Part shown: positions 1 through 8,304 of the stretch, in pieces | Layout: each line of letters opens with the position of its first letter | Position numbering within the stretch: position 1 is the first letter of the stretch | NCBI RefSeq assembly: GCF_030177755.1 | Contig: NZ_CP126539.1 | Span: forward strand, 3,470,001-3,534,000 | DNA: 64,000 nucleotides | Origin: Devosia sp. RR2S18 | GTDB lineage: Bacteria; Pseudomonadota; Alphaproteobacteria; Rhizobiales; Devosiaceae | Direction of reading: 5' to 3' | Notes under the pieces: generated by a model | What the model was told of the DNA's origin: nothing | Seen by the model: only the letters and a program-made list of their open reading frames with translations | Databases searched by the model: none | Program-made: the position numbers and the translations under genes

Positions 1-1284
1 TGGGCTGGCAAGGATTGGGAGTATACCGTCGCCCCGCCCGGCAATCTTCTGGCCATAGATGCGCGCTCGGGCGAGCTACTGTGGGAAACGAGCTTCATTC
101 CATCCGAACTGGTCCCGCAGACGGGAACCGCAAACATCTGGACGGCGATGACGGCGGACCCAGAACTCGGCATGGTTTATGCCCCGGTCTCGTCGCCCAG
201 CCCCAATTACTGGGGCGGCCTGCGGACCGACCCTATTCCGCTGGCTACCTCGGTTAGCGCCATCGACATCGAATCGGGGGAGATCGTCTGGAGCTTCCAG
301 CACGTCCGGCATGACATCTGGGATTATGACACTCCCTCTGCGCCCACCCTTGTCGACATCGAGCGGGATGGCCAGACTATTCCTGCTCTCGTGCAGGCGA
401 CCAAGCAGGGCTTTTTGTTTGTGCTTGACCGTCGAACGGGCGAGCCGCTCTTTCCGATCGAAGAGCGCCCGACGCCTCCCAGCACCGCCGAGGGCGAAGT
501 CACCGCCGCGACGCAGCCCTTTGCAATGACACCAAGGCCGATGGGCAACCCGCTCGAGTTGCCGGACGTTTGGCCGCTCGCTGACCTTGTGAGTATGTGG
601 CAGTGCTCGCGCGATCGCGACCAGTATCTTTATGAAGGCATTTTTACACCGCCGTCAGAGCAAGGCACCCTGTTTTTCCCCGGCACTGCCGGCGCGACGA
701 ATTGGGGCGGTGTCGCCGTCGACCCGCTCAACGCCATCCTTTACGTCAACGCATCGCGCATCGTGCAGCTGATCCGGCTGATTCCTCGGGCAGAATATGA
801 CAGCCTGGACGCCACCACCGGCGGAAATGAGGAGGGCTATTCCCCGCAGGAAGGCTCTCCCTACGGCATCTATCTGACCGATTGGAGCAACTGGGCTGGC
901 ATGCCCTGTTGGGAGCCGCCGTTCGGCACGTTCTCGGCCTACGACCTCAAGACGGGCGAGCTATTATATGAAACCCCATTCGGCCGGGCGCAGCTCTACG
1001 GGTTTTATGGCCTTGAGGCTTGGGGCTCGCCAACTCTGGGCGGTCCCGTCGTAACCGCTGGCGGTGTGGTGTTCATAGGCGCCTCGGTCGACTCCCGAGT
1101 TCGCGCGCTCAATGCGGCGACGGGGGAGGAAATCTGGTCTGATCTCGTCGAGGCGCCTGCCGTCTCGATACCGGCGGTCTTCACCCATGAGGGCGTGGAT
1201 TATGTCGTCTTCGCGGTGGGAGGTAATTCCATCCTCAAGCCGGAAGTCTCGGATCAGGCAGTCGCTTACCGGCTGGCGCCATAA
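1..1284 (+). CDS. PQQ-dependent dehydrogenase (quinoprotein glucose dehydrogenase-like), 3' part
   Basis: The reading frame is open from base 1, so the start lies outside the window; 427 residues remain. They show the beta-propeller pattern of quinoprotein alcohol/glucose dehydrogenases: repeated blades of the type A-x-D-x-x-[ST]-G-E-x-x-W (IDARSGELLW, IDIESGEIVWSFQ, YDLKTGELLY, LNAATGEEIW) and the HDIWDYD segment typical of membrane glucose dehydrogenase relatives. Such enzymes oxidise sugars or alcohols in the periplasm and pass electrons to ubiquinone. A WGSPTLGGP segment near the C-terminus also fits the family. Substrate and any N-terminal membrane anchor cannot be judged here. The next genes are unrelated tiny reverse genes. 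Confidence 0.88.
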   Translation, partial: WAGKDWEYTVAPPGNLLAIDARSGELLWETSFIPSELVPQTGTANIWTAMTADPELGMVYAPVSSPSPNYWGGLRTDPIPLATSVSAIDIESGEIVWSFQHVRHDIWDYDTPSAPTLVDIERDGQTIPALVQATKQGFLFVLDRRTGEPLFPIEERPTPPSTAEGEVTAATQPFAMTPRPMGNPLELPDVWPLADLVSMWQCSRDRDQYLYEGIFTPPSEQGTLFFPGTAGATNWGGVAVDPLNAILYVNASRIVQLIRLIPRAEYDSLDATTGGNEEGYSPQEGSPYGIYLTDWSNWAGMPCWEPPFGTFSAYDLKTGELLYETPFGRAQLYGFYGLEAWGSPTLGGPVVTAGGVVFIGASVDSRVRALNAATGEEIWSDLVEAPAVSIPAVFTHEGVDYVVFAVGGNSILKPEVSDQAVAYRLAP

Positions 1285-1329
1285 CCACCGCAAGGGCGCT
1301 TAATGCCCGGGCGCAGTGTCAACTCACAC

Positions 1330-1563
1330 CTAGTTGCTGTTGTCGGTCTGCCTTTCTTCGATCTTGTAGAAATCCACAGCCGCCACTGTCTCTCTGAGCA
1401 GTTCGGCTCCCTGGGGATCCTTTTCCAGCTCCATGTTACCAATGTTCGCAGCCATGCTGCCGAGCAGATCGTTCCAGCGCTCTCTATCCAGTTGCCCCGC
1501 GTTAGCCATCACCTCGATCAGCGCCTTGAGCGCCAGCTTCATCGCCTGTGTTTCTGCTACCAT
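1330..1563 (-). CDS. Hypothetical protein, 77 aa
   Basis: A small, mostly helical, charged protein starting MVAETQAMKLALKALIEVM with no membrane segment or recognised motif. Residue composition (balanced Leu, Ala, Glu, Lys, no Arg/Pro shadow bias) suggests a true coding frame. It is the last of three tiny reverse genes between the PQQ dehydrogenase and tRNA-Phe, about 50 bp downstream of the 39-residue membrane ORF, so it may be co-transcribed. I do not recognise a family. A phage or integrated-element remnant next to the tRNA is possible, but no integrase or att repeat was seen. Confidence 0.55.
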   Translation of the reverse strand: MVAETQAMKLALKALIEVMANAGQLDRERWNDLLGSMAANIGNMELEKDPQGAELLRETVAAVDFYKIEERQTDNSN

Positions 1564-1611
1564 TTGTCAAATCCTTACGTGCTTTGCATGCGGCGCCGCC
1601 CCTGCGGTCGC

Positions 1612-1731
1612 TTAATTGGAGCGCTCGATCTCAATCATGATGACAGCGATGATGAGCGGAATGGTGGCGCCGAGGTAGAGCACCTGCTGCCACCACGTGC
1701 CGGTGCCGAACCAAATTCTGAATGATGCCAT
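1612..1731 (-). CDS. Tiny single-span membrane protein, 39 aa, overlapping the upstream gene out of frame
   Basis: ATG at 1731 opens a 39-residue frame (MASFRIWFGTGTWWQQ...) with one strongly hydrophobic segment (YLGATIPLIIAVIMI) and a charged IEIERSN tail. It overlaps the 3' part of the 76-residue gene above it in another frame. In the overlap the upstream frame turns into Arg/His-rich shadow sequence, while this frame looks like real membrane protein. Either it is a separate, coupled gene, or the two frames once formed a single two-span protein and a frameshift split them. No clear ribosome-binding site precedes the ATG, which favours coupling or frameshift. Confidence 0.5.
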   Translation of the reverse strand: MASFRIWFGTGTWWQQVLYLGATIPLIIAVIMIEIERSN

Positions 1732-1861
1732 AGCTGAGCTTTGGCCGAGAAAACCAGCGATTGATGGCCAGCAATGCCGCGGGTACGGCGAGTGCTAGAA
1801 TAGCAGCGATAAGTTCATCGCTGCCTGTAAACCGCTGCCAGGCCTCGCCCCACCAATCCAT
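1631..1861 (-). CDS. Small membrane protein, 76 aa (C-terminal third probably not the native frame)
   Basis: The start chosen is the ATG at 1861 (MDWWGEAWQRFTG), which has a GGGGG stretch about 5 nt upstream; a longer frame to 1963 has no such site. Residues 15-33 (ELIAAILALAVPAALLAIN) form one membrane span. After about residue 46 the translation becomes Arg/His/Ala rich and out of character, exactly where the 39-residue ORF begins in another frame. It may be the first half of a two-span protein broken by a frameshift, or the first of two overlapping small genes. No family recognised. Confidence 0.5.
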   Translation of the reverse strand: MDWWGEAWQRFTGSDELIAAILALAVPAALLAINRWFSRPKLSYGIIQNLVRHRHVVAAGALPRRHHSAHHRCHHD

Positions 1862-2020
1862 CAACGCCCCCATGTTGCATCCATGTCGCATGGATTCACC
1901 GAGACTGTCGAGAAAACCCCGGAAATGCTGGAGATCGCAGCGCAACATGTTTGCGACATGCAAGCGCTACAAAGGACGCCTATGGAGCACTTGAGCTCTT
2001 GTTCTGAAACGAGAAAGGCG

Positions 2021-2096
2021 TGGTGCCCGGGACCGGAATCGAACCAGTGACACGCGGATTTTCAATCCGCTGCTCTACCAACTGAGCTACCCGGGC
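2021..2096 (-). tRNA. tRNA-Phe (anticodon GAA)
   Basis: On the reverse strand a 76-nt cloverleaf is complete: acceptor arms GCCCGGG/CCCGGGC, D-arm AGCTCAGTTGGTAGAGC, anticodon stem CGGAT/ATCCG around loop TTGAAAA (anticodon GAA), T-arm with GGTTCGATTCC and an encoded CCA end. It directly precedes the reverse tiny-gene cluster and follows the yacG-infA block, the usual position in Hyphomicrobiales. Confidence 0.97.
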
Positions 2097-2211
2097 AGCG
2101 GGGCGTTTGCGGCGCCCGGCTTCAAGCCACGGGCCTTATAGGGGAAGGGTTTTGCCGGCGCAAGCGGGAAAAGCTGTTGTGGAAAAGGCCTTCTGCAGGA
2201 CCGCCTGGCGC

Positions 2212-2403
2212 TTAGATATTGTCGTCCTCATCGGCACCAGGAACACCCAAGTCAGCCTCTTCACCCACCTCGTCATCGCGCGCGGGGATGACGTAGCTAT
2301 CCGAAAGCCAGCGGTTAAGATCGACATCAGCACAGCGCTTGGAGCAGAAGGGCTTGAACTCTTCTACCGATGGCTTGCCGCAGATGGGGCATGACCTTGC
2401 CAT
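2212..2403 (-). CDS. yacG: DNA gyrase inhibitor YacG, 63 aa
   Basis: A small zinc-ribbon protein that binds GyrB and inhibits gyrase in characterised relatives. Residues 3-7 CPICGK and 19-24 FCSKRC give the four zinc Cys, followed by the family signature [13 protein letters not shown] and an acidic tail. The ATG at 2403 overlaps the maf stop codon (TGATG), so translation is coupled. A longer in-frame extension is a shadow of maf. The order infA-maf-yacG-tRNA-Phe is standard in related genomes. Confidence 0.95.
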   Translation of the reverse strand: MARSCPICGKPSVEEFKPFCSKRCADVDLNRWLSDSYVIPARDDEVGEEADLGVPGADEDDNI

Positions 2404-3041
2404 CAGACGCCCGACAAGGCCGACTGGTTGAGCCAGTTGAACTGGACCGGATAGCCTTCCCCGGCGAGGAGTTGCGCGGTTTCCATGAGCGGGAGGCCGA
2501 CAACGGCGGTGTAGGAGCCGACCAGCTTGACCACAAAGGCGCCGGCAATCCCCTGAATGGCATAACCTCCTGCCTTGTCGCGCCATTCGGCACTGGCAAG
2601 ATAGGCTTCCATTTCACGGGTGGAGAGACGCTTGAAACGGATGCGCGTTTCCACGACTCGCTGCCGCTTGCTGCCCGAAGGGGTCAGCACCGTCAGCGCG
2701 GTATAAACGCGATGGGCCCGGCCGGAGAGAAGATGAAGGCAATCGGTTGCTTCCTCCATCGTCTCGGCCTTGGGCAGGACGCGGCGCCCGACAGCCACCA
2801 CAGTGTCGGCGGCAAGCACCAACGCGCCAGTGCCAAAACCCGCGGAACGGGCTTTGTGCTGGGCAGTCAGTGCCTTGATGTCGGCCAATCGCATCGCCAG
2901 CTTGCGCGGCAGTTCGCCTTTTTCCGGCGTCTCGTCGACATTGGCGGGCACCAGATGCTCAGGCTCGATGCCGATCTGGTTGAGGAGCGCAAGACGGCGC
3001 GGCGAGGCGGAGGCCAGGATGAGTTCCGGACGGCTGGCCAT
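2403..3041 (-). CDS. maf: Maf family nucleotide pyrophosphatase, 212 aa
   Basis: Maf proteins hydrolyse non-canonical nucleoside triphosphates (dTTP/UTP or modified bases) and thereby keep them out of DNA or RNA. The N-terminal signature [18 protein letters not shown] is present, as are the conserved VLAADTVV motif with its catalytic Asp and the [12 protein letters not shown] loop. The start at 3041 ([11 protein letters not shown]) matches family length; the frame extends upstream only as shadow. It lies 11 bp after infA and overlaps yacG by the TGATG arrangement, so it is part of the infA-maf-yacG transcript. Confidence 0.94.
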   Translation of the reverse strand: MASRPELILASASPRRLALLNQIGIEPEHLVPANVDETPEKGELPRKLAMRLADIKALTAQHKARSAGFGTGALVLAADTVVAVGRRVLPKAETMEEATDCLHLLSGRAHRVYTALTVLTPSGSKRQRVVETRIRFKRLSTREMEAYLASAEWRDKAGGYAIQGIAGAFVVKLVGSYTAVVGLPLMETAQLLAGEGYPVQFNWLNQSALSGV

Positions 3042-3052
3042 GGCGTGCCGCC

Positions 3053-3271
3053 TTACTTGAAGCGATAAGTGATGCGACCCTTGGTCAGGTCGTAGGGCGT
3101 CATTTCGCACAGGACCTTGTCGCCGGCGAGAACGCGGATGCGGTTCTTGCGCATGCGGCCGGCGGTGTGGGCGATGATCTCATGTTCGTTTTCCAACTTG
3201 ACGCGGAACGTCGCGTTGGGAAGCAATTCAGTCACCACGCCCGGGAATTCGAGCACTTCTTCCTTGGCCAT
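3053..3271 (-). CDS. infA: Translation initiation factor IF-1
   Basis: A 72-residue S1/OB-fold protein ([19 protein letters not shown]...) with the invariant [19 protein letters not shown] core and the [18 protein letters not shown] strand pair. IF-1 occupies the ribosomal A site during initiation with IF-2 and IF-3. Length is exactly that of the family. The ATG at 3271 has GGAGAG close upstream. About 75 bp separate it from the phosphatase fusion gene, so it probably also has its own promoter. Confidence 0.97.
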   Translation of the reverse strand: MAKEEVLEFPGVVTELLPNATFRVKLENEHEIIAHTAGRMRKNRIRVLAGDKVLCEMTPYDLTKGRITYRFK

Positions 3272-3347
3272 ACTCTCTCCAGAAAAGACCCCGCGCGGCT
3301 CCAAAACGGCGCGCCGGGGTCGAAAAACGCGCGGAACCTACTCTAGT

Positions 3348-4319
3348 TCAGGGGTTTTGTGAACCACCGGAAACCAGCGGCTCCAAACGGGCCCGCACCC
3401 GCTTGCGCAAACTGTCGCGCAGCTCGCGATAAGCATCGAGCGTTGCGTCCCGGCTGGCTTCCACTAGAGAAGGATCGGCCACGTCCCAATGCTCGGTGGC
3501 GCCTGCCTCCAAGGCCTTGTGGACCAAAGCACCAGGCGCGTCATCGGACAGTGTGACGACGAGGTCGAAGCGGGTGGCGACGAGTTCATCGAGGATATGG
3601 GGCGTGTGCACGCTCATATCAATGCCCGCCTCCTCCATCACCTCATGGACGAACTGATCGGCCTTGCCACCATTGACGCCTACCGAGCGCGCGATCACGC
3701 GCCCAGGAAAAGCCTGGCGCGCCAGTGCCGCCGCCATGGGGGAGCGCACCGAATTCATCGAGCAGACAAAGAGCACCGTGGGTAGCTCGCTAACACGCTC
3801 GTCGATCCGGCTGGCATAAGGCTGCACGGCACAGATCAGGGTGAAGAGTCGTCGCGCGGTATTCAGATCGATGATGATCTTGTTGGTGAGGCGCGTCCGC
3901 AGCAATTCGGCCGCTTCGTTGTGCATGCCGCGCCGAGCCATGTCGACGGTTTCGATCTGAAAGGGCTGCGCGGAGCGAATGGCCTCGTAATAGGCGTCGC
4001 GAATGCGGAAATAATCACGGATCAAACGGCGAAACGGGGTGAGCGACAGGTAATGGGCGGCAATCGGCTGGAAGGTCGTGGGATGCCGCACATCGAGAAC
4101 GATGGAATTGCCGATGATCGACATGTGGAGCGCGAACGGGCCGGTCGCATCCACCCGCGCCGGGCGAAAACGATTGTCCTCGAGCAGGTCGTAGATCGCG
4201 CTACGCCATTCATGCACCTCGTCGGGATTGATCGAGGTAATGGTGTTGGGATCCAGCGTTACAGTCACCAGACGGTCGGTGTCGGTGACCCGCGCCGTGG
4301 TTTCCATCGAGATGCTCAC
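3348..4319 (-). CDS. UPF0262 domain fused to a low-molecular-weight protein-tyrosine phosphatase, 323 aa
   Basis: Residues about 15-165 are a UPF0262 domain (DEVHEWRSAIYDLLEDN, LVTVTLD and PFRRLIRDYF motifs; function unknown). Residues about 180-315 are a low-molecular-weight tyrosine phosphatase/arsenate reductase-like domain with the C-x5-R phosphate loop at 186-192 (CSMNSVR) and a DPS general-acid loop near 282. In related genomes these are usually two adjacent genes; here they form one uninterrupted frame with no internal stop. Start is GTG at 4319, overlapping the hisD stop as GTGA; an ATG four codons later is the alternative. It sits in the order hisD-UPF0262-phosphatase-infA. Confidence 0.88.
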   Translation of the reverse strand: MSISMETTARVTDTDRLVTVTLDPNTITSINPDEVHEWRSAIYDLLEDNRFRPARVDATGPFALHMSIIGNSIVLDVRHPTTFQPIAAHYLSLTPFRRLIRDYFRIRDAYYEAIRSAQPFQIETVDMARRGMHNEAAELLRTRLTNKIIIDLNTARRLFTLICAVQPYASRIDERVSELPTVLFVCSMNSVRSPMAAALARQAFPGRVIARSVGVNGGKADQFVHEVMEEAGIDMSVHTPHILDELVATRFDLVVTLSDDAPGALVHKALEAGATEHWDVADPSLVEASRDATLDAYRELRDSLRKRVRARLEPLVSGGSQNP

Positions 4320-5608
4320 CGGTTGAGCCTTATGGAAATGGAGCGGCCATGCCCCGCCAGCGCCTCCACTTCGGCGATCGTCACGGCAGCATCGGCCAGA
4401 GTGGACAGGGAGGACGGATCGCAGCCCAGGATCGAGGTGCGCTTGACGAAGTCGAGCACGCCCAGGCCCGAGGCGAAGCGGGCCGACCGTGCGGTGGGCA
4501 GCACGTGGTTGGAGCCCCCGACATAGTCGCCAATCGCTTCGGGCGTATGGTGACCGAGGAAGATCGCGCCGGCATGGCGAATGGCTGGAACCATGCTCTG
4601 TGGATCGTCGATCGCTAGTTCCACATGTTCGGAGGCGATCCGGTTGGCCAGCACTGCAGCCTCGTCCAGCGAAGTGACCGTAATAATGGCGCCGAACTCG
4701 GCCCAGCCCTCGCGAGCGATTGCCTCCTTGGGGAGGATAGCCAATTGCCGCTCGACCTCGGCTTCGACGGCGTCCGCAAGGTGTGCTTCGGTGGTGAGCA
4801 GAATGGATTGGGCCCCTGCCCCATGCTCTGCCTGGGCGATCAGGTCGGCAGCAACCCAGGCGGGATTGGCGGAACGGTCGGCGATGACAAGCACTTCGGA
4901 CGGGCCGGCAATCATGTCGATGCCGACCTGCCCGAAAACCTGGCGCTTGGCCGCAGCCACATAGGCATTGCCCGGACCTACGATCTTATCGACGCGAGCG
5001 ACGGTAGCCGTGCCGTAGGCCAAGGCGGCTATGGCCTGCGCCCCGCCGATGCGGTAGATTTCGGTAACGCCGGCGATCTTGGCGGCAAGCAGAATGGCGG
5101 GATTGACCTGCCCATCGGGGGTCGGCACCACCATGGCGATGCGGCTGACGCCGGCAACCTTGGCGGGCACGGCGTTCATCAACACCGAGGACGGGTAGGA
5201 CGCCAGCCCACCCGGCACATAGATGCCCACGGCGTCGACGGGCGTCCAGCGCGTGCCCAGCGTCACTCCCAGCGCATCGGTATAGATGTGATCCTCAGGC
5301 TTTTGCTTTTCGTGATGCGCCCATATGCGGTCATGCGCCGTCTGGAGGGCATCGCGGATATTGGCGGGCACGCTGGCGGCGGCCGCCTCGATCTCATCCT
5401 CGGTAAGGCGCAGGGCATCGGCGGTTAAACTGGTGCGATCGAACTTGTTGGTGAGGTCCACCACGGCCGCATCGCCGCGCCGGCGCACATCGGCGATGAT
5501 GCCGGCGACCGTGTCGTTGACGTCTTTGCTGGACTCCCGCTTGCCGCCTAGCAGCGCAGAAAAGTGCACTTCGAAATCGGTGTCGGCGCTATCGAGGCGA
5601 ATGGGCAT
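4316..5608 (-). CDS. hisD: Histidinol dehydrogenase, 430 aa
   Basis: HisD catalyses the last two oxidations of histidine biosynthesis, from L-histidinol to L-histidine, with two NAD+. The family signature around the zinc and active site is visible: MIAGPSEVLVIAD, the AEHGAGAQSILLT segment and EHVELAID. Length is typical. Start ATG at 5608, nine bp after DUF2948. Its stop overlaps the GTG of the fusion gene, which couples the two. The rest of the his pathway is elsewhere. Confidence 0.97.
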   Translation of the reverse strand: MPIRLDSADTDFEVHFSALLGGKRESSKDVNDTVAGIIADVRRRGDAAVVDLTNKFDRTSLTADALRLTEDEIEAAAASVPANIRDALQTAHDRIWAHHEKQKPEDHIYTDALGVTLGTRWTPVDAVGIYVPGGLASYPSSVLMNAVPAKVAGVSRIAMVVPTPDGQVNPAILLAAKIAGVTEIYRIGGAQAIAALAYGTATVARVDKIVGPGNAYVAAAKRQVFGQVGIDMIAGPSEVLVIADRSANPAWVAADLIAQAEHGAGAQSILLTTEAHLADAVEAEVERQLAILPKEAIAREGWAEFGAIITVTSLDEAAVLANRIASEHVELAIDDPQSMVPAIRHAGAIFLGHHTPEAIGDYVGGSNHVLPTARSARFASGLGVLDFVKRTSILGCDPSSLSTLADAAVTIAEVEALAGHGRSISIRLNR

Positions 5609-5617
5609 GGAGGTCCT

Positions 5618-6052
5618 TTAGTCCAGTCTGTGTTCCGGCTTGGCGGCAGCCGCCCAGGCAGCGCCCAGATCGGAAAGGCGGGCTTCGACGCACTCCACGG
5701 TGAGCCGCACCGTGCCGCCGCCAGCAAAGCTGAGTTCGATCACTCCGGCCGGCGCTTCGGTAGGCGTGAAGGTGATGGCGAGCAATTCCAGCACGCCCTC
5801 GGGCGCATTGGGATCAAAGCCGACAAAGGCGACCGAAAGCACATGCTCAAAGTGCAGGGCAGCCCGCTTGCGGACACCCTTCTGCCGCCGGCCACCGGTC
5901 TTTTCCCAGTCGAAGCGGTTCATCAACAGTGCAAAGCGGCGGTCGGCGCGCGCAAAGCCCATTTCGGCAACGCGAAGCACCGCGTCCTGCACATGGGCGG
6001 AGATGATCTGGAGGTCTTCGGAATCAAGCGCAATCAGCTTGAGGTCAGTCAT
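5618..6052 (-). CDS. DUF2948 family protein, 144 aa
   Basis: A conserved alphaproteobacterial protein of unknown function (MTDLKLIALDSEDLQIISAHVQDAV, then RRFALLMNRFDWEK and LELLAITF). It is placed immediately before hisD, as in other Hyphomicrobiales, with nine bp between the two genes, so it is probably the first gene of the hisD-infA operon. The ATG at 6052 overlaps the stop of an 8-codon upstream reading frame (ATGA), described separately. No catalytic motif recognised. Confidence 0.88.
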   Translation of the reverse strand: MTDLKLIALDSEDLQIISAHVQDAVLRVAEMGFARADRRFALLMNRFDWEKTGGRRQKGVRKRAALHFEHVLSVAFVGFDPNAPEGVLELLAITFTPTEAPAGVIELSFAGGGTVRLTVECVEARLSDLGAAWAAAAKPEHRLD

Positions 6053-6075
6053 GGGGCGCCCTGTTCTTCTCGCAT
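6049..6075 (-). other. Possible 8-codon leader ORF coupled to DUF2948
   Basis: On the reverse strand a strong Shine-Dalgarno (GGAAGGA) stands 4 nt before an ATG at 6075. That frame encodes only MREEQGAP and stops at a TGA that overlaps the DUF2948 ATG as ATGA. The DUF2948 ATG itself has only a weak site. This could be a coupled mini-ORF, or the trace of a frameshift near the true start. Too short to prove. Confidence 0.3.
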
Positions 6076-6497
6076 GAAATCCTTCCAGAGCCTTTGCGGC
6101 AGCGGTGCCTCGGGCCGGCTGGACTGATCCCTATCTGGTTCCGGTGCTCCCGATCTACAAGTTTGGCGGCAGTGGGGCAATGCGGCTCTCCTCTACCTCG
6201 CTAGATGTGGCGTGCCGAAGCGCCGCCCTGGCCAGATTGGCCGCTTATGCTGCGACACGGGGCGAAGTTCGCCTCGGTGTTGGTCGTCCGGCAGGTAAAC
6301 AGGTGACCTCCCTTCCATCCGGATCCCCGCACCAACCGTCCTTCGCCACCGCGCAGCTTGTGCGGAGATGAGGCACTGTCGCACGGGGCGGAGGGGTGCG
6401 GGTACCCGGATAGTCGGGGTCAGTTTAAGGGGTTTGGGGGTGAGAGACCCCCACCCGGCCTCACCCTGGGAAGGTGGAGGTGAAGAGGTACTGATGG
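6076..6497. other. Gap of about 420 bp without a convincing gene
   Basis: Between DUF2948 and the VOC gene both strands hold only Arg/Pro-rich shadow frames. The part next to 6052 should contain the promoter of the DUF2948-hisD-infA operon. The far end holds one copy of a dispersed GC-rich repeat (6446-6474). I see no tRNA or intrinsic terminator. Confidence 0.6.
6446..6474 (+). repeat. Dispersed GC-rich repeat, copy 1
   Basis: A 29-bp element beginning GACCCCCACCC and ending GGGAAGG matches, on the opposite strand, the segment 47195-47223 at 26 of 29 positions. Similarity continues for roughly 20 bp beyond the GGGAAGG end as purine-rich sequence. Both copies are intergenic. This looks like a small genome-wide intergenic repeat family; only two copies are visible here. 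Confidence 0.6.
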
Positions 6498-6872
6498 CTA
6501 GGCGCCTTGCATCCAGCCGATGGCAGCACCGGTGGGGTCGCGCAGCACGCAGACGCGGCCCACATCGGGGACGGTGTGGGGCGGGCGAATGGCCGTGGCA
6601 CCCGCCTCCAGTGCCCGGGCGAACCGCTCGTCGATTTCGGACACCTCGATAAAAGCCAACCAATAGGACTGGGTGGTTTCAAGGTCGCCGTGCTCGATGG
6701 CGCCCAACCCACCCACCATGGTCTCGCCGGAGCGGATGACGAAGTAGGGCTGGCCTGCAAGGGAGAAATCTTCGTAGGTCCAGCCCAGTGTCTCGGCATA
6801 GAAGCGCTTGGCACGTTCGACATTGCTGGTCAGCAAATCGTTCCAGACGATGGTGCCGTGCTGACGCGCCAT
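6498..6872 (-). CDS. VOC (glyoxalase/bleomycin-resistance fold) family protein, 124 aa
   Basis: Two beta-alpha-beta-beta-beta modules of the vicinal-oxygen-chelate fold are readable: VERAKRFYAETLGWTYEDF in the first and DPTGAAIGWMQ at the end of the second. Family members include lyases, dioxygenases and binding proteins; the substrate cannot be assigned. A potential metal-ligand His lies at residue 5 (QHGTIVW), but the full ligand set is not evident. The gene starts three bp downstream of the murA stop on the same strand, so it is co-transcribed with murA. Confidence 0.85.
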   Translation of the reverse strand: MARQHGTIVWNDLLTSNVERAKRFYAETLGWTYEDFSLAGQPYFVIRSGETMVGGLGAIEHGDLETTQSYWLAFIEVSEIDERFARALEAGATAIRPPHTVPDVGRVCVLRDPTGAAIGWMQGA

Positions 6873-6875
6873 AGG

Positions 6876-8168
6876 TTAGCCGGAAACGCGCTCGATTTCG
6901 GCACCGCAGCGCGAGAGCTTCTCTTCGAGGCGCTCGAAACCGCGGTCCAGATGATAGATGCGGTTGACCGTGGTTTCGCCCCGGGCTGCGAGCCCCGCGA
7001 TCACCAGCGACACCGAGGCGCGCAGATCGGTTGCCATCACTTGGGCACCGCGCAATTGGGGCTTGCCCCGGATGGTCGCGAGTTGGCCATCGACACTGAT
7101 GTCGGCGCCGAAGCGGGCCAGCTCGGCCACGTGCATGTAGCGATTCTCAAAGATCGTTTCGCGAATGCGGGACGTGCCAGTGCTCATGGTCATCAGCGCC
7201 ATGAACTGCGCCTGGAGGTCGGTGGGGAAACCGGGGAACGGATCGGTATCGACATCGACCGGCTGGATGCCGTTGCCATTGCGATAGACGCGGATGCCAC
7301 CTTCTTCGGAGGTGACGTCGGCACCGGTCTGGCTCAGAATATCGAGCGCCGCCTTGAGGTGTTCGGCGTGGGCACCCTTGAGCAGCACATTGCCGCCCGT
7401 CATGGCGGCGGCCATGGCGAAGGTGCCAGTTTCGATGCGGTCGGGGATCACATCGACCGTTGCCCCATGGAGGCGGTCGACGCCTTCAATGGTCAGCGTG
7501 CGTGTGCCGATGCCGGTAATCTTGGCGCCCATGGCTACAAGGCACTCGGCTACATTGGTGATCTCGGGTTCCTGGGCGGCATTTTCGAGGATCGTCGTGC
7601 CCTTGGCGAGGCTCGCCGCCATCAGCAGGGTGTGGGTTGCGCCCACCGATACCTTGGGGAAGGTGATGCGGGCGCCGACCAGCCCGCCCTTGGGAGCCTT
7701 GGCCAGCACATAGCCACCGTCGATGTCGATCTCGGCGCCGAGCGCCTTGAGGCCGAACAGGAAGAGATCGACTGGCCGCGTACCGATGGCGCAGCCGCCC
7801 GGCAGGGAAACACGGGCCTCATGGCAGCGCGCCAGGAGCGGCCCAATGACCCAGAAGCTGGCGCGCATCTTGGAGACCAGCTCGTAGGGCGCGGTGGTGT
7901 CCACGATATCGGCGGCATGGAAAGTCATGCGCTGGCCTACGCCCTCGTCCTCACCGCGGCGGCGGCCATGGACGGCGATGTCGACGCCGTGATTTTCAAG
8001 GATGCGCTCGAGCTGTTTGACGTCAGCCAGGCGCGGCACGTTCTGCAGCACCAGCGGCTCGTCGGTGAGCAAGGAGGCGATCATCAGCGGCAGGGCAGCG
8101 TTCTTGGCGCCGGAGATGGGGATCTCCCCATGAAGTTCGTTGCCACCGACCAAACGAATGCGGTCCAT
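6876..8168 (-). CDS. murA: UDP-N-acetylglucosamine 1-carboxyvinyltransferase MurA, 430 aa
   Basis: MurA transfers enolpyruvate from PEP to UDP-GlcNAc in the first committed step of peptidoglycan synthesis. The active-site loop [12 protein letters not shown] carries the catalytic Cys (residue 126), which is also the fosfomycin target. The N-terminal [20 protein letters not shown] and the [13 protein letters not shown] substrate segment are intact. The start is ATG 8168 (MDRIRLVGG), the family start; a longer frame to 8204 adds an unrelated Arg/Pro stretch. The 54-residue gene at 8305 lies upstream on the same strand. Confidence 0.97.
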   Translation of the reverse strand: MDRIRLVGGNELHGEIPISGAKNAALPLMIASLLTDEPLVLQNVPRLADVKQLERILENHGVDIAVHGRRRGEDEGVGQRMTFHAADIVDTTAPYELVSKMRASFWVIGPLLARCHEARVSLPGGCAIGTRPVDLFLFGLKALGAEIDIDGGYVLAKAPKGGLVGARITFPKVSVGATHTLLMAASLAKGTTILENAAQEPEITNVAECLVAMGAKITGIGTRTLTIEGVDRLHGATVDVIPDRIETGTFAMAAAMTGGNVLLKGAHAEHLKAALDILSQTGADVTSEEGGIRVYRNGNGIQPVDVDTDPFPGFPTDLQAQFMALMTMSTGTSRIRETIFENRYMHVAELARFGADISVDGQLATIRGKPQLRGAQVMATDLRASVSLVIAGLAARGETTVNRIYHLDRGFERLEEKLSRCGAEIERVSG

Positions 8169-8304
8169 AAAGTCTATCCTATCTCGCGGGGCCGGTCTGG
8201 CCACCTTTTGTGGGGAACGAGGTAGGCCAAGTCTTCTCAGCCCCGTAGGCTAGACTCGCCGCACTCAGTGTCGAAAGGCGTAACTCAGTTCGCCCGAAAA
8301 TGGT

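Noticed and set aside
2021..2096. tRNA-Phe as an integration site for a mobile element
   Set aside because: No integrase gene, no repeat of the tRNA end and no prophage genes were found nearby.
4625..5428. Long forward frame opposite hisD
   Set aside because: Shadow frame; hisD is intact with family motifs.
6507..8225. A 572-residue open frame on the forward strand opposite murA
   Set aside because: His/Gly/Arg-rich translation with no domain pattern; it is the antisense shadow of the intact murA and VOC genes.
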